Source: Sipunculus nudus
Lineage: Eukaryota; Annelida; Sipuncula; Golfingiida; Sipunculidae
Reading direction: 5' to 3'
Assembly (NCBI GenBank): GCA_026874595.1
Contig: JAPPUL010000073.1
Location: 583,973 to 647,972, forward strand
Length of the DNA: 64,000 nt
Part shown: piece after piece, positions 55,606-64,000 of the stretch
How positions within the stretch are numbered: position 1 is the first letter of the stretch
How the letters are laid out: every line of letters begins with the position of its first letter
Made by a program: the position numbers and the translations under genes
Notes under the pieces: model-generated
What the model was told of the DNA's origin: nothing
Seen by the model: the letters and a program-made list of their open reading frames with translations, nothing else
Databases searched by the model: none

Positions 55606-56916
55606 TTATTGCTTTGACGATATTGCAAGCTTATCCAACAACATATGTGGGTAATATCCACTCCCTTCTTGATACAATTTATTCCCCACCTCAAGCACTT
55701 TCTCTTTTAAAACGTCATATACATTCCCACTTAGCATACTATCCTTTAAAAGGCCCACCACCTCTCCTCCTTCAACTTTATAGGCAAGCTCCATATTTAC
55801 TGAAAACTCTCCCGCTAGTATATTGCTTTGTCCCGCTCCTATAAACTGATCTACCAATATACCCTCACCCATATCTTTAAATAAATCCTCAAGACTTCTA
55901 TCCCCTCCCTCAACTACTATATTACTAAAACCAGGTGCCGGAACAACTCCATAACCACGTATCCCACTCCCCGTACTCTCCTCCTTAAGTAAGCTACCCG
56001 TGTTCATATCAAATATAAAACCTCGTAAAATACCACCCTCAAATAATACCTTACGTTGCGTTAGTACACCCTCTCCGTCAAATGGTGCGCTGCTTATTCC
56101 ACCTTCAAGTACTCCATCATCTAATATCGTTAGCTTCTTTGATAAAACCTCCTCCCCTATCTTCCCTGCAAGCGGCGATATCCCCTTATACAATATCTTC
56201 CCATTCACCGATGAGAGCAGTATCGTTATTAGCGTTTTTAATGCCCTCGGCGTAAATAATACTTTGTAGTACCCTGTTTTTACTTTTGATTGTTTTTCCG
56301 ATAATTTATATCTATTCTTTATAAACTCGCTTAAACCCTCAACCTCGTCAATAGGCGATAGCTTTATACTTGTTTTACTTATATTTAAAAATTCATTCCC
56401 GCGTACCAATAAACTGCTCATATATATCGAAAATAACGTCTTCGTATAACCGCGATAAAAACCCTCCGACGTTTTTATCTCTCTATAACTTGATTCCTTC
56501 TCGATTATTACATCTGTTTTTATTTGATTATTATATCCCTTTATTGAATCTATTATCTCCTCTCCAAGCCTTATCATCCCCTCTACTGGGTAATGTTCTG
56601 TCTTGTAATCAAATAAAGAGTAGATTGGTGTTTTCGTTTTTATTGCAAAGCTAAATAACGCCTTCTCCCCAAATTTTGCACTCTCTTTTGCTCGTTTTAT
56701 TACTTCTCCATCTCCACAATCCGTTGTCGACGAAAAACCAAGTCGCCCTCCTACCATAACACGTAAACCCAAGCCCTTCTCCTCTCCCCTCTCTATACCT
56801 TTGAATATATCACTTTCGAAACGTACCTTAGTGCTTATTGCATCGCTATAATAAAATTCAAAGGAGTCTAAGTTACCATCTGCTTTATTATACAAATTAT
56901 CTTTATAATCTTCCAT
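55606..56916 (-). CDS. tldE: Metalloprotease-associated TldE/PmbA family protein
   Basis: Partner subunit of TldD in the TldD/E protease, 436 residues. Diagnostic are SPLAGKIGEEVLSKKLTILDDG, SAPFDGEGVLTQRKVLFEGGILRGFIFDMNTG and SNIVVEGGD. It lacks the HExxxH zinc motif, as expected for TldE. The C-terminal FSVNMELAYKVEGGEVVG is complete. It lies directly downstream of tldD, with a 176-bp spacer containing a 10-bp tandem repeat. Confidence 0.93.
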   Translation of the reverse strand: MEDYKDNLYNKADGNLDSFEFYYSDAISTKVRFESDIFKGIERGEEKGLGLRVMVGGRLGFSSTTDCGDGEVIKRAKESAKFGEKALFSFAIKTKTPIYSLFDYKTEHYPVEGMIRLGEEIIDSIKGYNNQIKTDVIIEKESSYREIKTSEGFYRGYTKTLFSIYMSSLLVRGNEFLNISKTSIKLSPIDEVEGLSEFIKNRYKLSEKQSKVKTGYYKVLFTPRALKTLITILLSSVNGKILYKGISPLAGKIGEEVLSKKLTILDDGVLEGGISSAPFDGEGVLTQRKVLFEGGILRGFIFDMNTGSLLKEESTGSGIRGYGVVPAPGFSNIVVEGGDRSLEDLFKDMGEGILVDQFIGAGQSNILAGEFSVNMELAYKVEGGEVVGLLKDSMLSGNVYDVLKEKVLEVGNKLYQEGSGYYPHMLLDKLAISSKQ

Positions 56917-57040
56917 TTAATCTTTATTCAACCTTATGCCACTTCTTTCTAGTTCTTTCTATAATTAGTCGACTTGTCTTTACAGCTTTTTTCACTTTTA
57001 TCTATATATTTTATTTATCGCATACTATTTATTTTCTTTT

Positions 57041-57080
57041 ATCCTCTTTTATCCTCTTTTATCCTCTTTTATCCTCTTTT
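57041..57080. repeat. 10-bp tandem repeat between tldD and tldE
   Basis: Four perfect copies of ATCCTCTTTT followed by a variant ATCCCATTTT. On the coding strand this is AAAAGAGGAT, purine-rich and starting 13 bp after the tldD stop. The AGAGG in each unit resembles a ribosome site. Function unknown. Confidence 0.85.
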
Positions 57081-57092
57081 ATCCCATTTTAA

Positions 57093-58466
57093 CTATTTTC
57101 CGCCTATTACTACATCCTCAATCACTATATGTGGGCCACCCACTGTAACCGGCAAACCGTTTTGTCCTCCCTTACCACATCCGCCAAGCCCTCCAAAATG
57201 TCCTACGTCTTCTCCTATCCCCTTTATATTCCCTAGTGTCTCAAATACATTCCCTGTTAAAACCACGTCCTTTAAAAGCCCCTTTATCTTTCCATTCTTT
57301 ATCTCATAAGACCGCCCCGCTGTGAACGTAAACATCTCAAGATTTGTCATCCCTCCTATATAATCTACGCAATATATCCCATCATCTACCATCGATAAAA
57401 GCTCTTCAAAACTTTTGTCCCCTTTGTCTATAAACGTATTTGTCATCCTTACCAAAGGCGGATACTCTGCTCCCAATGCTCGGGCATTGCCTGATAGTTC
57501 CTCCGACATCTCATAGGCTGTTTCACGTGAGTTTAAACGCGAGTTTAGCTTGCCGCCCTTTATTAAATATTTTCTTCGCCCCTGTACCCCTTCATCGTCA
57601 TATGGTACGTATCCTGCCCCCTCTATAGTTGCATCATCTACTATATTAAGTCCTTCTACTCCAAATTGTCGGCCCAATACCATTAGATTACGCATATCTT
57701 CATTCTCATACAAAAAATCTGACTCCGATAAATGTCCAAATGCTTCGTGTGCAAATACTCCGCTCATCCTAGGATCTAGCAATACCTTGTATTTGCCCTT
57801 CTCTATTGACTTTGCCTTTAATAAATCTTGAGCCCTCTTGCTTACTTCATAGCACTCTTTCTCAAGTCCGCGCGCTATCTCAAATCCGCAGTATCTTGCA
57901 TCCGTATAATAAGACCTTTGAATATTCATTCCGTCCTTTGCAAGTGCATGCAACCCTACCCCTGTAAATATCTTGTCTGCCTCTAGATAACTACCTTCGC
58001 TATTTGCATAGTAGCTCTTCTTTATTGTGTCTTTATATACTACTTGCGTTGTCTCTATATTTGTATGTTCTAATATTATATCGTTATACAAATGCATTAA
58101 ATCTACTTTATACGAAAGCGGTATCGTACGTGGGTCTTCCTTATAACTCGTTTTGTAGCGCGATACTACACGCTCCGATTTGCTCAAGCCTCCCCTCCTC
58201 CCCTCCTTTAGTTTTCTACTCTTATATACCGCGTTCTCTACTGCCTCCTGCAAATGCCTTTCAAGTCCTTCTTCTCCATTAAAACAGCTAAACGTCCATA
58301 TCCCATCTTTATAAAGCCTAACTGAGCCTCCGTGCACGCTCACTGTCCCTACATTGTCAAGTTCTGACCCATTAAATCCTACATGTGTATTTTCACGCTC
58401 CTCAAGCCTTATCTCTACATACTCTTCACCATATCGACTTATTAAGTCTTTTAAATAACTTTCCAT
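57093..58466 (-). CDS. tldD: Zinc metalloprotease TldD
   Basis: Active subunit of the TldD/E heterodimer, which degrades unfolded peptides and processes some modified peptides such as microcin precursors. 457 residues. The HExxxH zinc motif is at His240-Glu241-His245 (AHEAFGHLSE), and the C-terminal zinc-site region includes FTFTAGRSYEIKNGKIKGLL and GGCGKGGQNGLPVTVGGPHI. The paired gene tldE follows on the same strand. No peptide precursor gene is obvious nearby. Confidence 0.95.
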   Translation of the reverse strand: MESYLKDLISRYGEEYVEIRLEERENTHVGFNGSELDNVGTVSVHGGSVRLYKDGIWTFSCFNGEEGLERHLQEAVENAVYKSRKLKEGRRGGLSKSERVVSRYKTSYKEDPRTIPLSYKVDLMHLYNDIILEHTNIETTQVVYKDTIKKSYYANSEGSYLEADKIFTGVGLHALAKDGMNIQRSYYTDARYCGFEIARGLEKECYEVSKRAQDLLKAKSIEKGKYKVLLDPRMSGVFAHEAFGHLSESDFLYENEDMRNLMVLGRQFGVEGLNIVDDATIEGAGYVPYDDEGVQGRRKYLIKGGKLNSRLNSRETAYEMSEELSGNARALGAEYPPLVRMTNTFIDKGDKSFEELLSMVDDGIYCVDYIGGMTNLEMFTFTAGRSYEIKNGKIKGLLKDVVLTGNVFETLGNIKGIGEDVGHFGGLGGCGKGGQNGLPVTVGGPHIVIEDVVIGGK

Positions 58467-58563
58467 TTTTTTATACCCTTTATCTCGTTTTTTTTACCAA
58501 ACACTCCTTTCATTACTATAACTATCTATTATATTATAATATATAAATTATATTTTAATTAAT

Positions 58564-59415
58564 ATGGTAGCTTTAACTCATACTTGCAATATTAATAACC
58601 TTACTCTTTTCTCTTTCGACAAAATTGCCCCCTCTTATCAAAAAGATTTATTCTCTTCTTGTTTAAAGCAAATTAACTCTTTTGCACATAAACAAAATAT
58701 CTCTTGGGGCTTTTGGCCTTTATCTTTTGTCGAAGACAATATTAACTTTCTTGAATCTATACTCTCCAAAACAGAAGCTAATTCCTTACGAAACTTTAAG
58801 TCTTATAAACGTAAACTACAATTTGTTGGGGCTCGTGCTCTTGCTAAGATTATTATATCTAATAATATACCAAATTCTTTTTATAACTTCTCATCTATAA
58901 ATCATAAGCAAATTTCTATCAATAAAGGTGATAACGGTGCTCCTTATATCTTTATCAATAATAGAAAATATAATAACCTTTTTATTTCTATCTCCCATGA
59001 CCAGGCTTTCCTTTTAGTTGCTATCGCTAAATACCCTATCGGGGTCGATATCCAACCCTTCTCTCATAAACTATTAAATATTAAAAACTATTTTATTTCT
59101 CAAAACGAAAACTACATTATCTCAAAATATAAAGAAGCGATAATTAAAGAAGCGATAACTAAAAAACAATCTTTACTTGAGTTTCATAAATATTTAGTGG
59201 GACTTGTTTGGACATCCAAAGAGGCTATTGCTAAGATATTTAACAAAAGTATTTTTTATACTAGAAAATATGCATCGCTTAAAAAAATAGAAAATAATGT
59301 CCTTTCTTTTGACTATTTAATTGCAAAACAACCCCCCCTCTCTTACAAAATTTCCTCTTACAACTTCCTCTTTGATAAACACCTGATTTCTATCGCTCTT
59401 AAACAAAAACCATAA
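58564..59415 (+). CDS. 4'-phosphopantetheinyl transferase, Sfp-type
   Basis: Transfers phosphopantetheine from CoA to a carrier-protein serine. 283 residues. The Sfp/AcpT family motifs are all visible: NKGDNGAPY (KG-NG-P), SISHDQ (142-147), GVDIQ (160-164, Asp162 metal ligand) and WTSKEA (216-221, Lys219 and Glu220). An extra repeat (KEAIIKEAITKK) lies just before the last motif. There is no carrier-protein or PKS/NRPS gene nearby, so the target cannot be named. It is divergent from tldD. Confidence 0.88.
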   Translation: MVALTHTCNINNLTLFSFDKIAPSYQKDLFSSCLKQINSFAHKQNISWGFWPLSFVEDNINFLESILSKTEANSLRNFKSYKRKLQFVGARALAKIIISNNIPNSFYNFSSINHKQISINKGDNGAPYIFINNRKYNNLFISISHDQAFLLVAIAKYPIGVDIQPFSHKLLNIKNYFISQNENYIISKYKEAIIKEAITKKQSLLEFHKYLVGLVWTSKEAIAKIFNKSIFYTRKYASLKKIENNVLSFDYLIAKQPPLSYKISSYNFLFDKHLISIALKQKP

Positions 59416-59499
59416 CCAAAAAAAACATAACATCTTTATTTCTTAATCCCTACTATAAAACATTTACTACAAACATTTACTATAATCTACTTCTTAAAT

Positions 59500-60426
59500 C
59501 TACTTCTTACGCTTTTTTGGCTTTAATAACTTTAACATCTTGACATATTCTTTTCGAAAAACTTCATACCTTAAAGTTGCAACCCTTCCTTTAGAATAAA
59601 GTTTACGCCTTTGCATTACCTTTTGCAATACCGGATATATCTCCGGATAACTGCTTTTAGCTATCGGATATAAAAGCGGGGACAAAACCTTTATAGTTTC
59701 CATTAGTTGTTTGGCTTGCTGCGCGCTTTTTGTATATACCTTGACTTCACATACGTCCTTTCCCTTAGCCCCTCTGTATCTTATCCCCCATATACTGCTT
59801 GCTATAGAGCCCAAAGCATTTCCTAGATCAGCATATTTTCCAAGCTTAAACCCATCACTAACAAACCATATTAAAGAACTCCTTTTCGAATATACATTTA
59901 TATAATCTATAAGCTTTTTATTGCTATATATGTTATTTTTAGTTCCACCTCCTATAACCGATATGCCCTCTTCCATATGACCCGATTTCGCAAGTAGCAT
60001 ATATCTTCCTTCAAACACTGCCATGTCTCCAGCCGGATAACTTATGTATTTTATCCCTAAGACTTTCTTTTCGCTTGCTTTGTCTTTGTGTGTCTTTACT
60101 ACGCTTTCATAAATCTTTTTGTAGTTGAATCTACCATCCACTATTACAAAAGTACGCCCCTTAGCATTAGAGTCCAATTTTGAATAGCCATAAATACGAT
60201 TAACTCTCTCAATCGATATAAAGCGTTCTTTACTAAGATCAGTTATTCTTTTCCATAAAGCAGGATTTAAACGCTTAATCTCTTCTAATCTACTCTTTGA
60301 TACATTAACTCCAAATACGCTACTTGCATCTTTTGCTACAAAAGATAATATGTCTTGTTTTGCATATAAGCCAACTTCAAGGAGTAAGAACAACATAACC
60401 AAAACAAGTATTAATTTATTTTTCAC
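59500..60426 (-). CDS. Exported hypothetical protein, 308 aa
   Basis: Opens with a signal peptide (residues 1-22, LILVLVMLFLLLEVGLYA). The mature part is a basic alpha/beta protein with no known motif. Examples are GRTFVIVDGRFNYKKIYESV, GDMAVFEGRYMLLAK and SLIWFVSDGFKLGKYADLG. The C-terminus is very basic (LLKPKKRKK). The start is GTG, with AAGGAG about 15 bases upstream. It appears to be exported to the periplasm and is a single gene. The function is unknown. Confidence 0.65.
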   Translation of the reverse strand: MKNKLILVLVMLFLLLEVGLYAKQDILSFVAKDASSVFGVNVSKSRLEEIKRLNPALWKRITDLSKERFISIERVNRIYGYSKLDSNAKGRTFVIVDGRFNYKKIYESVVKTHKDKASEKKVLGIKYISYPAGDMAVFEGRYMLLAKSGHMEEGISVIGGGTKNNIYSNKKLIDYINVYSKRSSLIWFVSDGFKLGKYADLGNALGSIASSIWGIRYRGAKGKDVCEVKVYTKSAQQAKQLMETIKVLSPLLYPIAKSSYPEIYPVLQKVMQRRKLYSKGRVATLRYEVFRKEYVKMLKLLKPKKRKK

Positions 60427-60569
60427 TATTTTTATTAATCTCCTTAAGAAATCTATATTATTAAATATATACTATATAAAAAATAAGCCCCAAAGAACTA
60501 GTAAATAAAGAATTTATTAACAATAAAAACGATTATCTATTTATTATTAACCCACAGTGTAGCTAAATA

Positions 60570-61529
60570 ATGTTTAAAAAAATGAAAGTTAATATTAACA
60601 ACATAGACCTAAATGACAATTTCTACATCTTTTCTTTCCCAAATAATGACTCTTTTAATTATCCTATTACTATCTGGGACAAAAAACCTATTTATAACCC
60701 TATCCCCATTCAGCAAAAGGAGAATAACTTATTTAGAATAATTGCTGATAACTTGATTGTTAAAGCTCTTATAAACAGCGGAGAGAATACTTTGTCTACA
60801 TACATTGTAAACGGAAGCCATTTAAGCGTCTTTACTGAAGGTATTATTAATACCATCTCTTACAGAAAGTTAAACATAATAGAAAAAGCAAATATAATTA
60901 GTATCCTTTTAAAGCAGCTTAATAAAGATAATACTATGAAATATATGCCGCTAATAGGGGAAGAACCCTCTTTAAAACGTTTAGAGGCATTACATAGTTT
61001 AAATAAACTTATTTACCATCTGAAACTATTTATTGTTGAGGCAAAGTTAAACCTTAATACGGCAGAAAAACTTTCTCTACTCTCACAGCAAGAACAACAT
61101 TCTATACATAGAATAATATATACTTTATCTTTAGGTACAAACAAAGTCAAAACCCTTCTTGAACAACTATTCTTTATTGCAAGAAAAGAAGGCGTTTTAT
61201 GTTTTGATATATTACAAGACCTTATTAAGGTTTTAGAGGCTAATAATAAAACAAATATTAAAAATAAGCAAAATATTATATTCAAATACCTTCTAGCAAG
61301 GCAATACCCTTTGCTTCAGGCTAAGCTTAGTAAAATTCAAAATGTTTTAAATAATCTTGACCTGCCTAAAATGTGTACAATAACTCCAGAAGAGATTAAT
61401 CTTGAAGGGACAGGTATTAAATTAACATTAATTGCTAAATCAAAAGATAATTACAAAAAATCAATACAAAAGCTAAATCAACTATTAAATGACGAGGGAA
61501 TTGATACTCTATTTAGATTATTATCATAA
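60570..61529 (+). CDS. Hypothetical protein, 319 aa
   Basis: A soluble, mostly helical protein rich in Asn, Lys, Ile and Leu, 319 residues. The final 45 residues (ITPEEINLEGTGIKLTLIAKS...KKSIQKLNQLL) look like a strand-helix domain similar in outline to the C-terminal region of ParB-like proteins, but I do not see the ParB signature, so this is only a resemblance. It stands alone upstream of the penicillin-binding protein. Function unassigned. Confidence 0.55.
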   Translation: MFKKMKVNINNIDLNDNFYIFSFPNNDSFNYPITIWDKKPIYNPIPIQQKENNLFRIIADNLIVKALINSGENTLSTYIVNGSHLSVFTEGIINTISYRKLNIIEKANIISILLKQLNKDNTMKYMPLIGEEPSLKRLEALHSLNKLIYHLKLFIVEAKLNLNTAEKLSLLSQQEQHSIHRIIYTLSLGTNKVKTLLEQLFFIARKEGVLCFDILQDLIKVLEANNKTNIKNKQNIIFKYLLARQYPLLQAKLSKIQNVLNNLDLPKMCTITPEEINLEGTGIKLTLIAKSKDNYKKSIQKLNQLLNDEGIDTLFRLLS

Positions 61530-61794
61530 ATCTTGCTTTAATTAATATATATATCTTAAGATAAGACTCCTAAATATTATTTAGCATAAATATTATTGAG
61601 CAAGCGTTAGGCATATATTTACTACACATTATGTGTTTTTTTATATTTTTATTTATATTATTTTAATATTAATCTTTATATTAAACTCTACTATATAAAC
61701 AAAAATATGCCTTATTTAAACTTATAACATTTTATGCTTATATCTATAAACTATATTTCTAATTATGTAGATAATAAAGACGCTTTATATTAAT

Positions 61795-64000
61795 ATGATT
61801 AAATACATACTCAATAACAGCCTAATCCCTCTTAAAAGACCTAAGCTTAAGTTTAGACATGTTCTAATATACTTTACAATATTACTTGTTATTATAGTTC
61901 AACTCGTATTCCAACAAAAAGAAACTCATAGCAAAGAATTATTTATAGCTGCAAAACAGAATTTGAAAAACATTGGCTTAAATCCTAAACTTAGTAACAC
62001 TCAATTTAATAAACGATCTAATAATTTATGGGTGAACTTAATTTATTATGAGCAATATAAATTAGCTCTTGACAAATATTTTAAAGGAAATAAACCAAGT
62101 ATTCCAAAACCAAAATATCCCGTAATATCCTTTTGGATAAAGGATATTACAGGTTATCATATATTTGCTCCTACTAATTTAGTTGAAATTGTCTCTTTTC
62201 TTAGAAAGAATTTAGGATCTGGTATAACTATTAGGACAGAAAGTAAAATACTTAGTACAAAAACTATAAATACATCCTCAAAACCACATATGACAAAACT
62301 AATATCCAACTATAAAGAACATATTAAGAATAGGTTTAAAATAGTTATAGAAGGTTATGAAAGTCCTAAGAAAAAGCGCAGAGGAAGAAGAAAGAAAATT
62401 AAAAAAGTATTTGTCGTAAGTTTTTCTACTATCCCAAATATTGCAAACAACATAAAGAGCTATATCTTAGAATCTAAGCTACATCAAGTAAAACTAAGAT
62501 TATTTGAAAACGAGGATAGTGTAAAATTCTTTTCTGATACTAAAAATGATACTAAGGATAACCTAAAATACGAAAAGCTTAAAAAAGAAATTAAAAAGGA
62601 TAACAAAGATAAATTCAGTCCCAAAAAACAATTGCTAAAACCAACTTTAATATATAAAACTAATATACCACGAGTGTTTACTAAAGATTATATAACTTTA
62701 TTATTAAATCAGATACAGTCTAAAATGGCACGTGTATATACATTAAGTTTTTCATTAAAGCACGAAACTCTAAAATATACAAAGCTTTTTAAGATCCCAT
62801 TTGATGAGTTCCCAAAAACTTCAAATATGTTAAATACTTTATTTAAAGAGCCAGATGTTAAAAATGTCGTTCTTGAAGAGCTTACGTTAAAGGAAAGCAA
62901 AATACTAAAACACCGTCCGAATTCACGAGAATATATAGATGCTCAGGAGATACCCAAGAATATAAAAAAAGCGTACCTTCTAATTGAAGATGATAATTTT
63001 TATGTACAAGGAGGCGGAATAGACCCTATAGGCTTATTTAAGGCCGCATTCGGATATATATTTTCTAACGAAAGAAAGGGCAATGCAAGCATAATAGAAC
63101 AAATATATGAAATGTACTTAGGCAAACAGTCAAAAACTCCTTTTGAAAAACTAATACAAATACTTGGAGCTATATATTTAGACTATTATACTAAAGATAG
63201 AGACAAATTCTTAAATTTGTATGTACAATCTATCCCCGGCTCGTTTTTTAGGGATCATAATTATGGCATAAAGGGTATAATTAGGAATTATTTAAATAAA
63301 AATACCCTTTCAAGTCTAACTACTAAGGAACTTGGATGGCTAACCCGTATAGGGCTTTCTCCAAATACATTTGGGCAAGATTATATACGATATCATATAC
63401 TAAAAGATGAGTTTAGCAAAATCGGTATAGACATAACTAATGATGATGAGATTATAAGCTTTTTGAAAGAAAGATCAAAAGCTTTAGAAAAGGAGTTTAA
63501 AAATAAGAATCGAAAACGAAAACCCTCAAAGGAGATAGAGCAAAAAGAAAAGAATAGTAGGAAAAAAGAAATAGATTCAACTTTGTCGCTTATAAATAGG
63601 GTACAGCAAGCATATAAGGTGACAGAGGCAAGAATAGGAAAGGCTTTATACGAGTTTAAGAAAGGTAATGAGTCAGTAAGACCGCTAATAACTGAAGAAG
63701 AGTATTCTAAGGCTCGATCCAAAATTATAAACTTTAAGCCATCTCGTATAATAAATGAATATCAAAGCTATACAGATCAGACTCTAAAAGAATTAACAAG
63801 ATATTTAGGAAGTTGGGCTGTAAATGCTAATCTAGATTTAGAAGTAGAATTTCATGAAAAAGAGCAAATTATCCTAGAAGAAGAACTTGCAAAAAGTACG
63901 AAGTTGGTATACAACTTCAGAGACGATAGTAATGCAGAATACAAGAAATATGGTGGTGCTGCAGTACTTATTAAAACACATAATATAAAAGATTCAAAAA
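61795..64000 (+). CDS. Class A penicillin-binding protein with degenerate GT51 domain, partial
   Basis: The frame is open for 735 codons and runs off the window. A membrane helix (about residues 24-42) precedes a non-conserved Lys-rich region. A glycosyltransferase-51-like domain starts near residue 385. It keeps EDDNF with Glu398 but has NASIIEQ (430-436) where active enzymes have GGSTITQQ, and FEKLIQ (450-455) where the second catalytic Glu (RKxxE) is expected. The transpeptidase N-terminal region follows (VNANLDLEVEFHEKEQ, GGAAVLIKTHN). The transpeptidase SxxK, SxN and KTG motifs lie beyond the window. The glycosyltransferase half may be inactive. Confidence 0.75.
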   Translation, partial: MIKYILNNSLIPLKRPKLKFRHVLIYFTILLVIIVQLVFQQKETHSKELFIAAKQNLKNIGLNPKLSNTQFNKRSNNLWVNLIYYEQYKLALDKYFKGNKPSIPKPKYPVISFWIKDITGYHIFAPTNLVEIVSFLRKNLGSGITIRTESKILSTKTINTSSKPHMTKLISNYKEHIKNRFKIVIEGYESPKKKRRGRRKKIKKVFVVSFSTIPNIANNIKSYILESKLHQVKLRLFENEDSVKFFSDTKNDTKDNLKYEKLKKEIKKDNKDKFSPKKQLLKPTLIYKTNIPRVFTKDYITLLLNQIQSKMARVYTLSFSLKHETLKYTKLFKIPFDEFPKTSNMLNTLFKEPDVKNVVLEELTLKESKILKHRPNSREYIDAQEIPKNIKKAYLLIEDDNFYVQGGGIDPIGLFKAAFGYIFSNERKGNASIIEQIYEMYLGKQSKTPFEKLIQILGAIYLDYYTKDRDKFLNLYVQSIPGSFFRDHNYGIKGIIRNYLNKNTLSSLTTKELGWLTRIGLSPNTFGQDYIRYHILKDEFSKIGIDITNDDEIISFLKERSKALEKEFKNKNRKRKPSKEIEQKEKNSRKKEIDSTLSLINRVQQAYKVTEARIGKALYEFKKGNESVRPLITEEEYSKARSKIINFKPSRIINEYQSYTDQTLKELTRYLGSWAVNANLDLEVEFHEKEQIILEEELAKSTKLVYNFRDDSNAEYKKYGGAAVLIKTHNIKDSK

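Noticed and set aside
61530-61794. AT-rich spacer as an origin of replication
   Set aside because: No cluster of DnaA boxes (TTATCCACA) is visible and no dnaA, dnaN or gyrB is adjacent. It is simply very AT-rich.
1-64000. Insertion sequences, prophage or defence islands
   Set aside because: I found no transposase, integrase, phage structural gene, restriction enzyme or Cas-like protein among the frames, and gene content is housekeeping throughout.

Overview
This 64 kb window is a gene-dense, AT-rich bacterial chromosome segment. All major genes are housekeeping or energy-metabolism genes, and no phage, transposase or CRISPR array is seen. I find about 57 protein genes, roughly 44 on the minus strand and 13 on the plus strand. 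There are also three tRNAs (Gln partial, Lys, Gly) and one RNase P RNA. The top strand is visibly C-rich over most of the window, which fits the minus strand being the leading strand. A spirochaete-like host is my best guess. It rests mainly on a 632-residue protein that resembles the spirochaetal DUF5312 family, next to a 1215-residue membrane-anchored coiled-coil protein of the SpiroCoCo type. Both identifications are from memory and were not searched, so the phylum is an inference.

Layout. 1-5 kb: tRNA-Gln end, dCTP deaminase, and an rnfD-E-A-B ion-pump cluster without rnfC or rnfG. 5-6.6 kb (plus strand): smpB, a YbjN-like gene and pspA. 6.6-13 kb: KDPG aldolase, the DUF5312-like gene and the giant coiled-coil gene. 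13-14.7 kb (plus): a divergent PII-like protein and signal peptidase I. 14.7-17 kb: acetolactate synthase ilvBN. 17.1-31.4 kb: a complete 14-gene complex I operon, nuoA to nuoN, with an AhpD/CMD-Rieske fusion gene just upstream. 32.4-37.7 kb: a PBP4-type carboxypeptidase, a NUDIX hydrolase, tRNA-Lys, an unknown 572-residue protein, D-aminoacyl-tRNA deacylase and tRNA-Gly. 37.9-41 kb: pdxA convergent with icd-rnpB, where the 3' third of rnpB is present as four tandem 161-bp copies. 41.2-44.9 kb: three tandem GLUG-repeat lipoprotein paralogues with near-identical upstream regions. 44.9-52 kb: a LOG-like protein, hemC, an MBL-fold hydrolase, an HDOD protein, a GH57 branching enzyme, a MORN-like protein and carA. 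52-58.5 kb: a frameshifted obg, two unknown genes, a MORN-like lipoprotein and the tldE/tldD protease pair. 58.5-64 kb: a phosphopantetheinyl transferase, two unknown proteins and a truncated class A penicillin-binding protein with a degenerate glycosyltransferase domain.

The cell appears to run a respiratory NADH dehydrogenase (Nuo, with the NuoEFG input module) alongside an Rnf-type membrane complex. It also has NADP-type isocitrate dehydrogenase, branched-chain amino acid synthesis, haem precursor and pyridoxal phosphate synthesis, glycogen branching, and a Gram-negative style envelope (PspA, lipoproteins, PBPs).

The most unusual signals are at the DNA level. They are the rnpB 3'-end tandem array, a 12-base G tract that breaks obg, and short purine-rich tandem repeats in the spacers inside operons, some of which duplicate the start codon of the following gene. 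A divergent PII-like protein and two domain oddities (the CMD-Rieske fusion and the GT51 domain lacking key residues) also merit a second look. I see no clearly new defence or mobile system.
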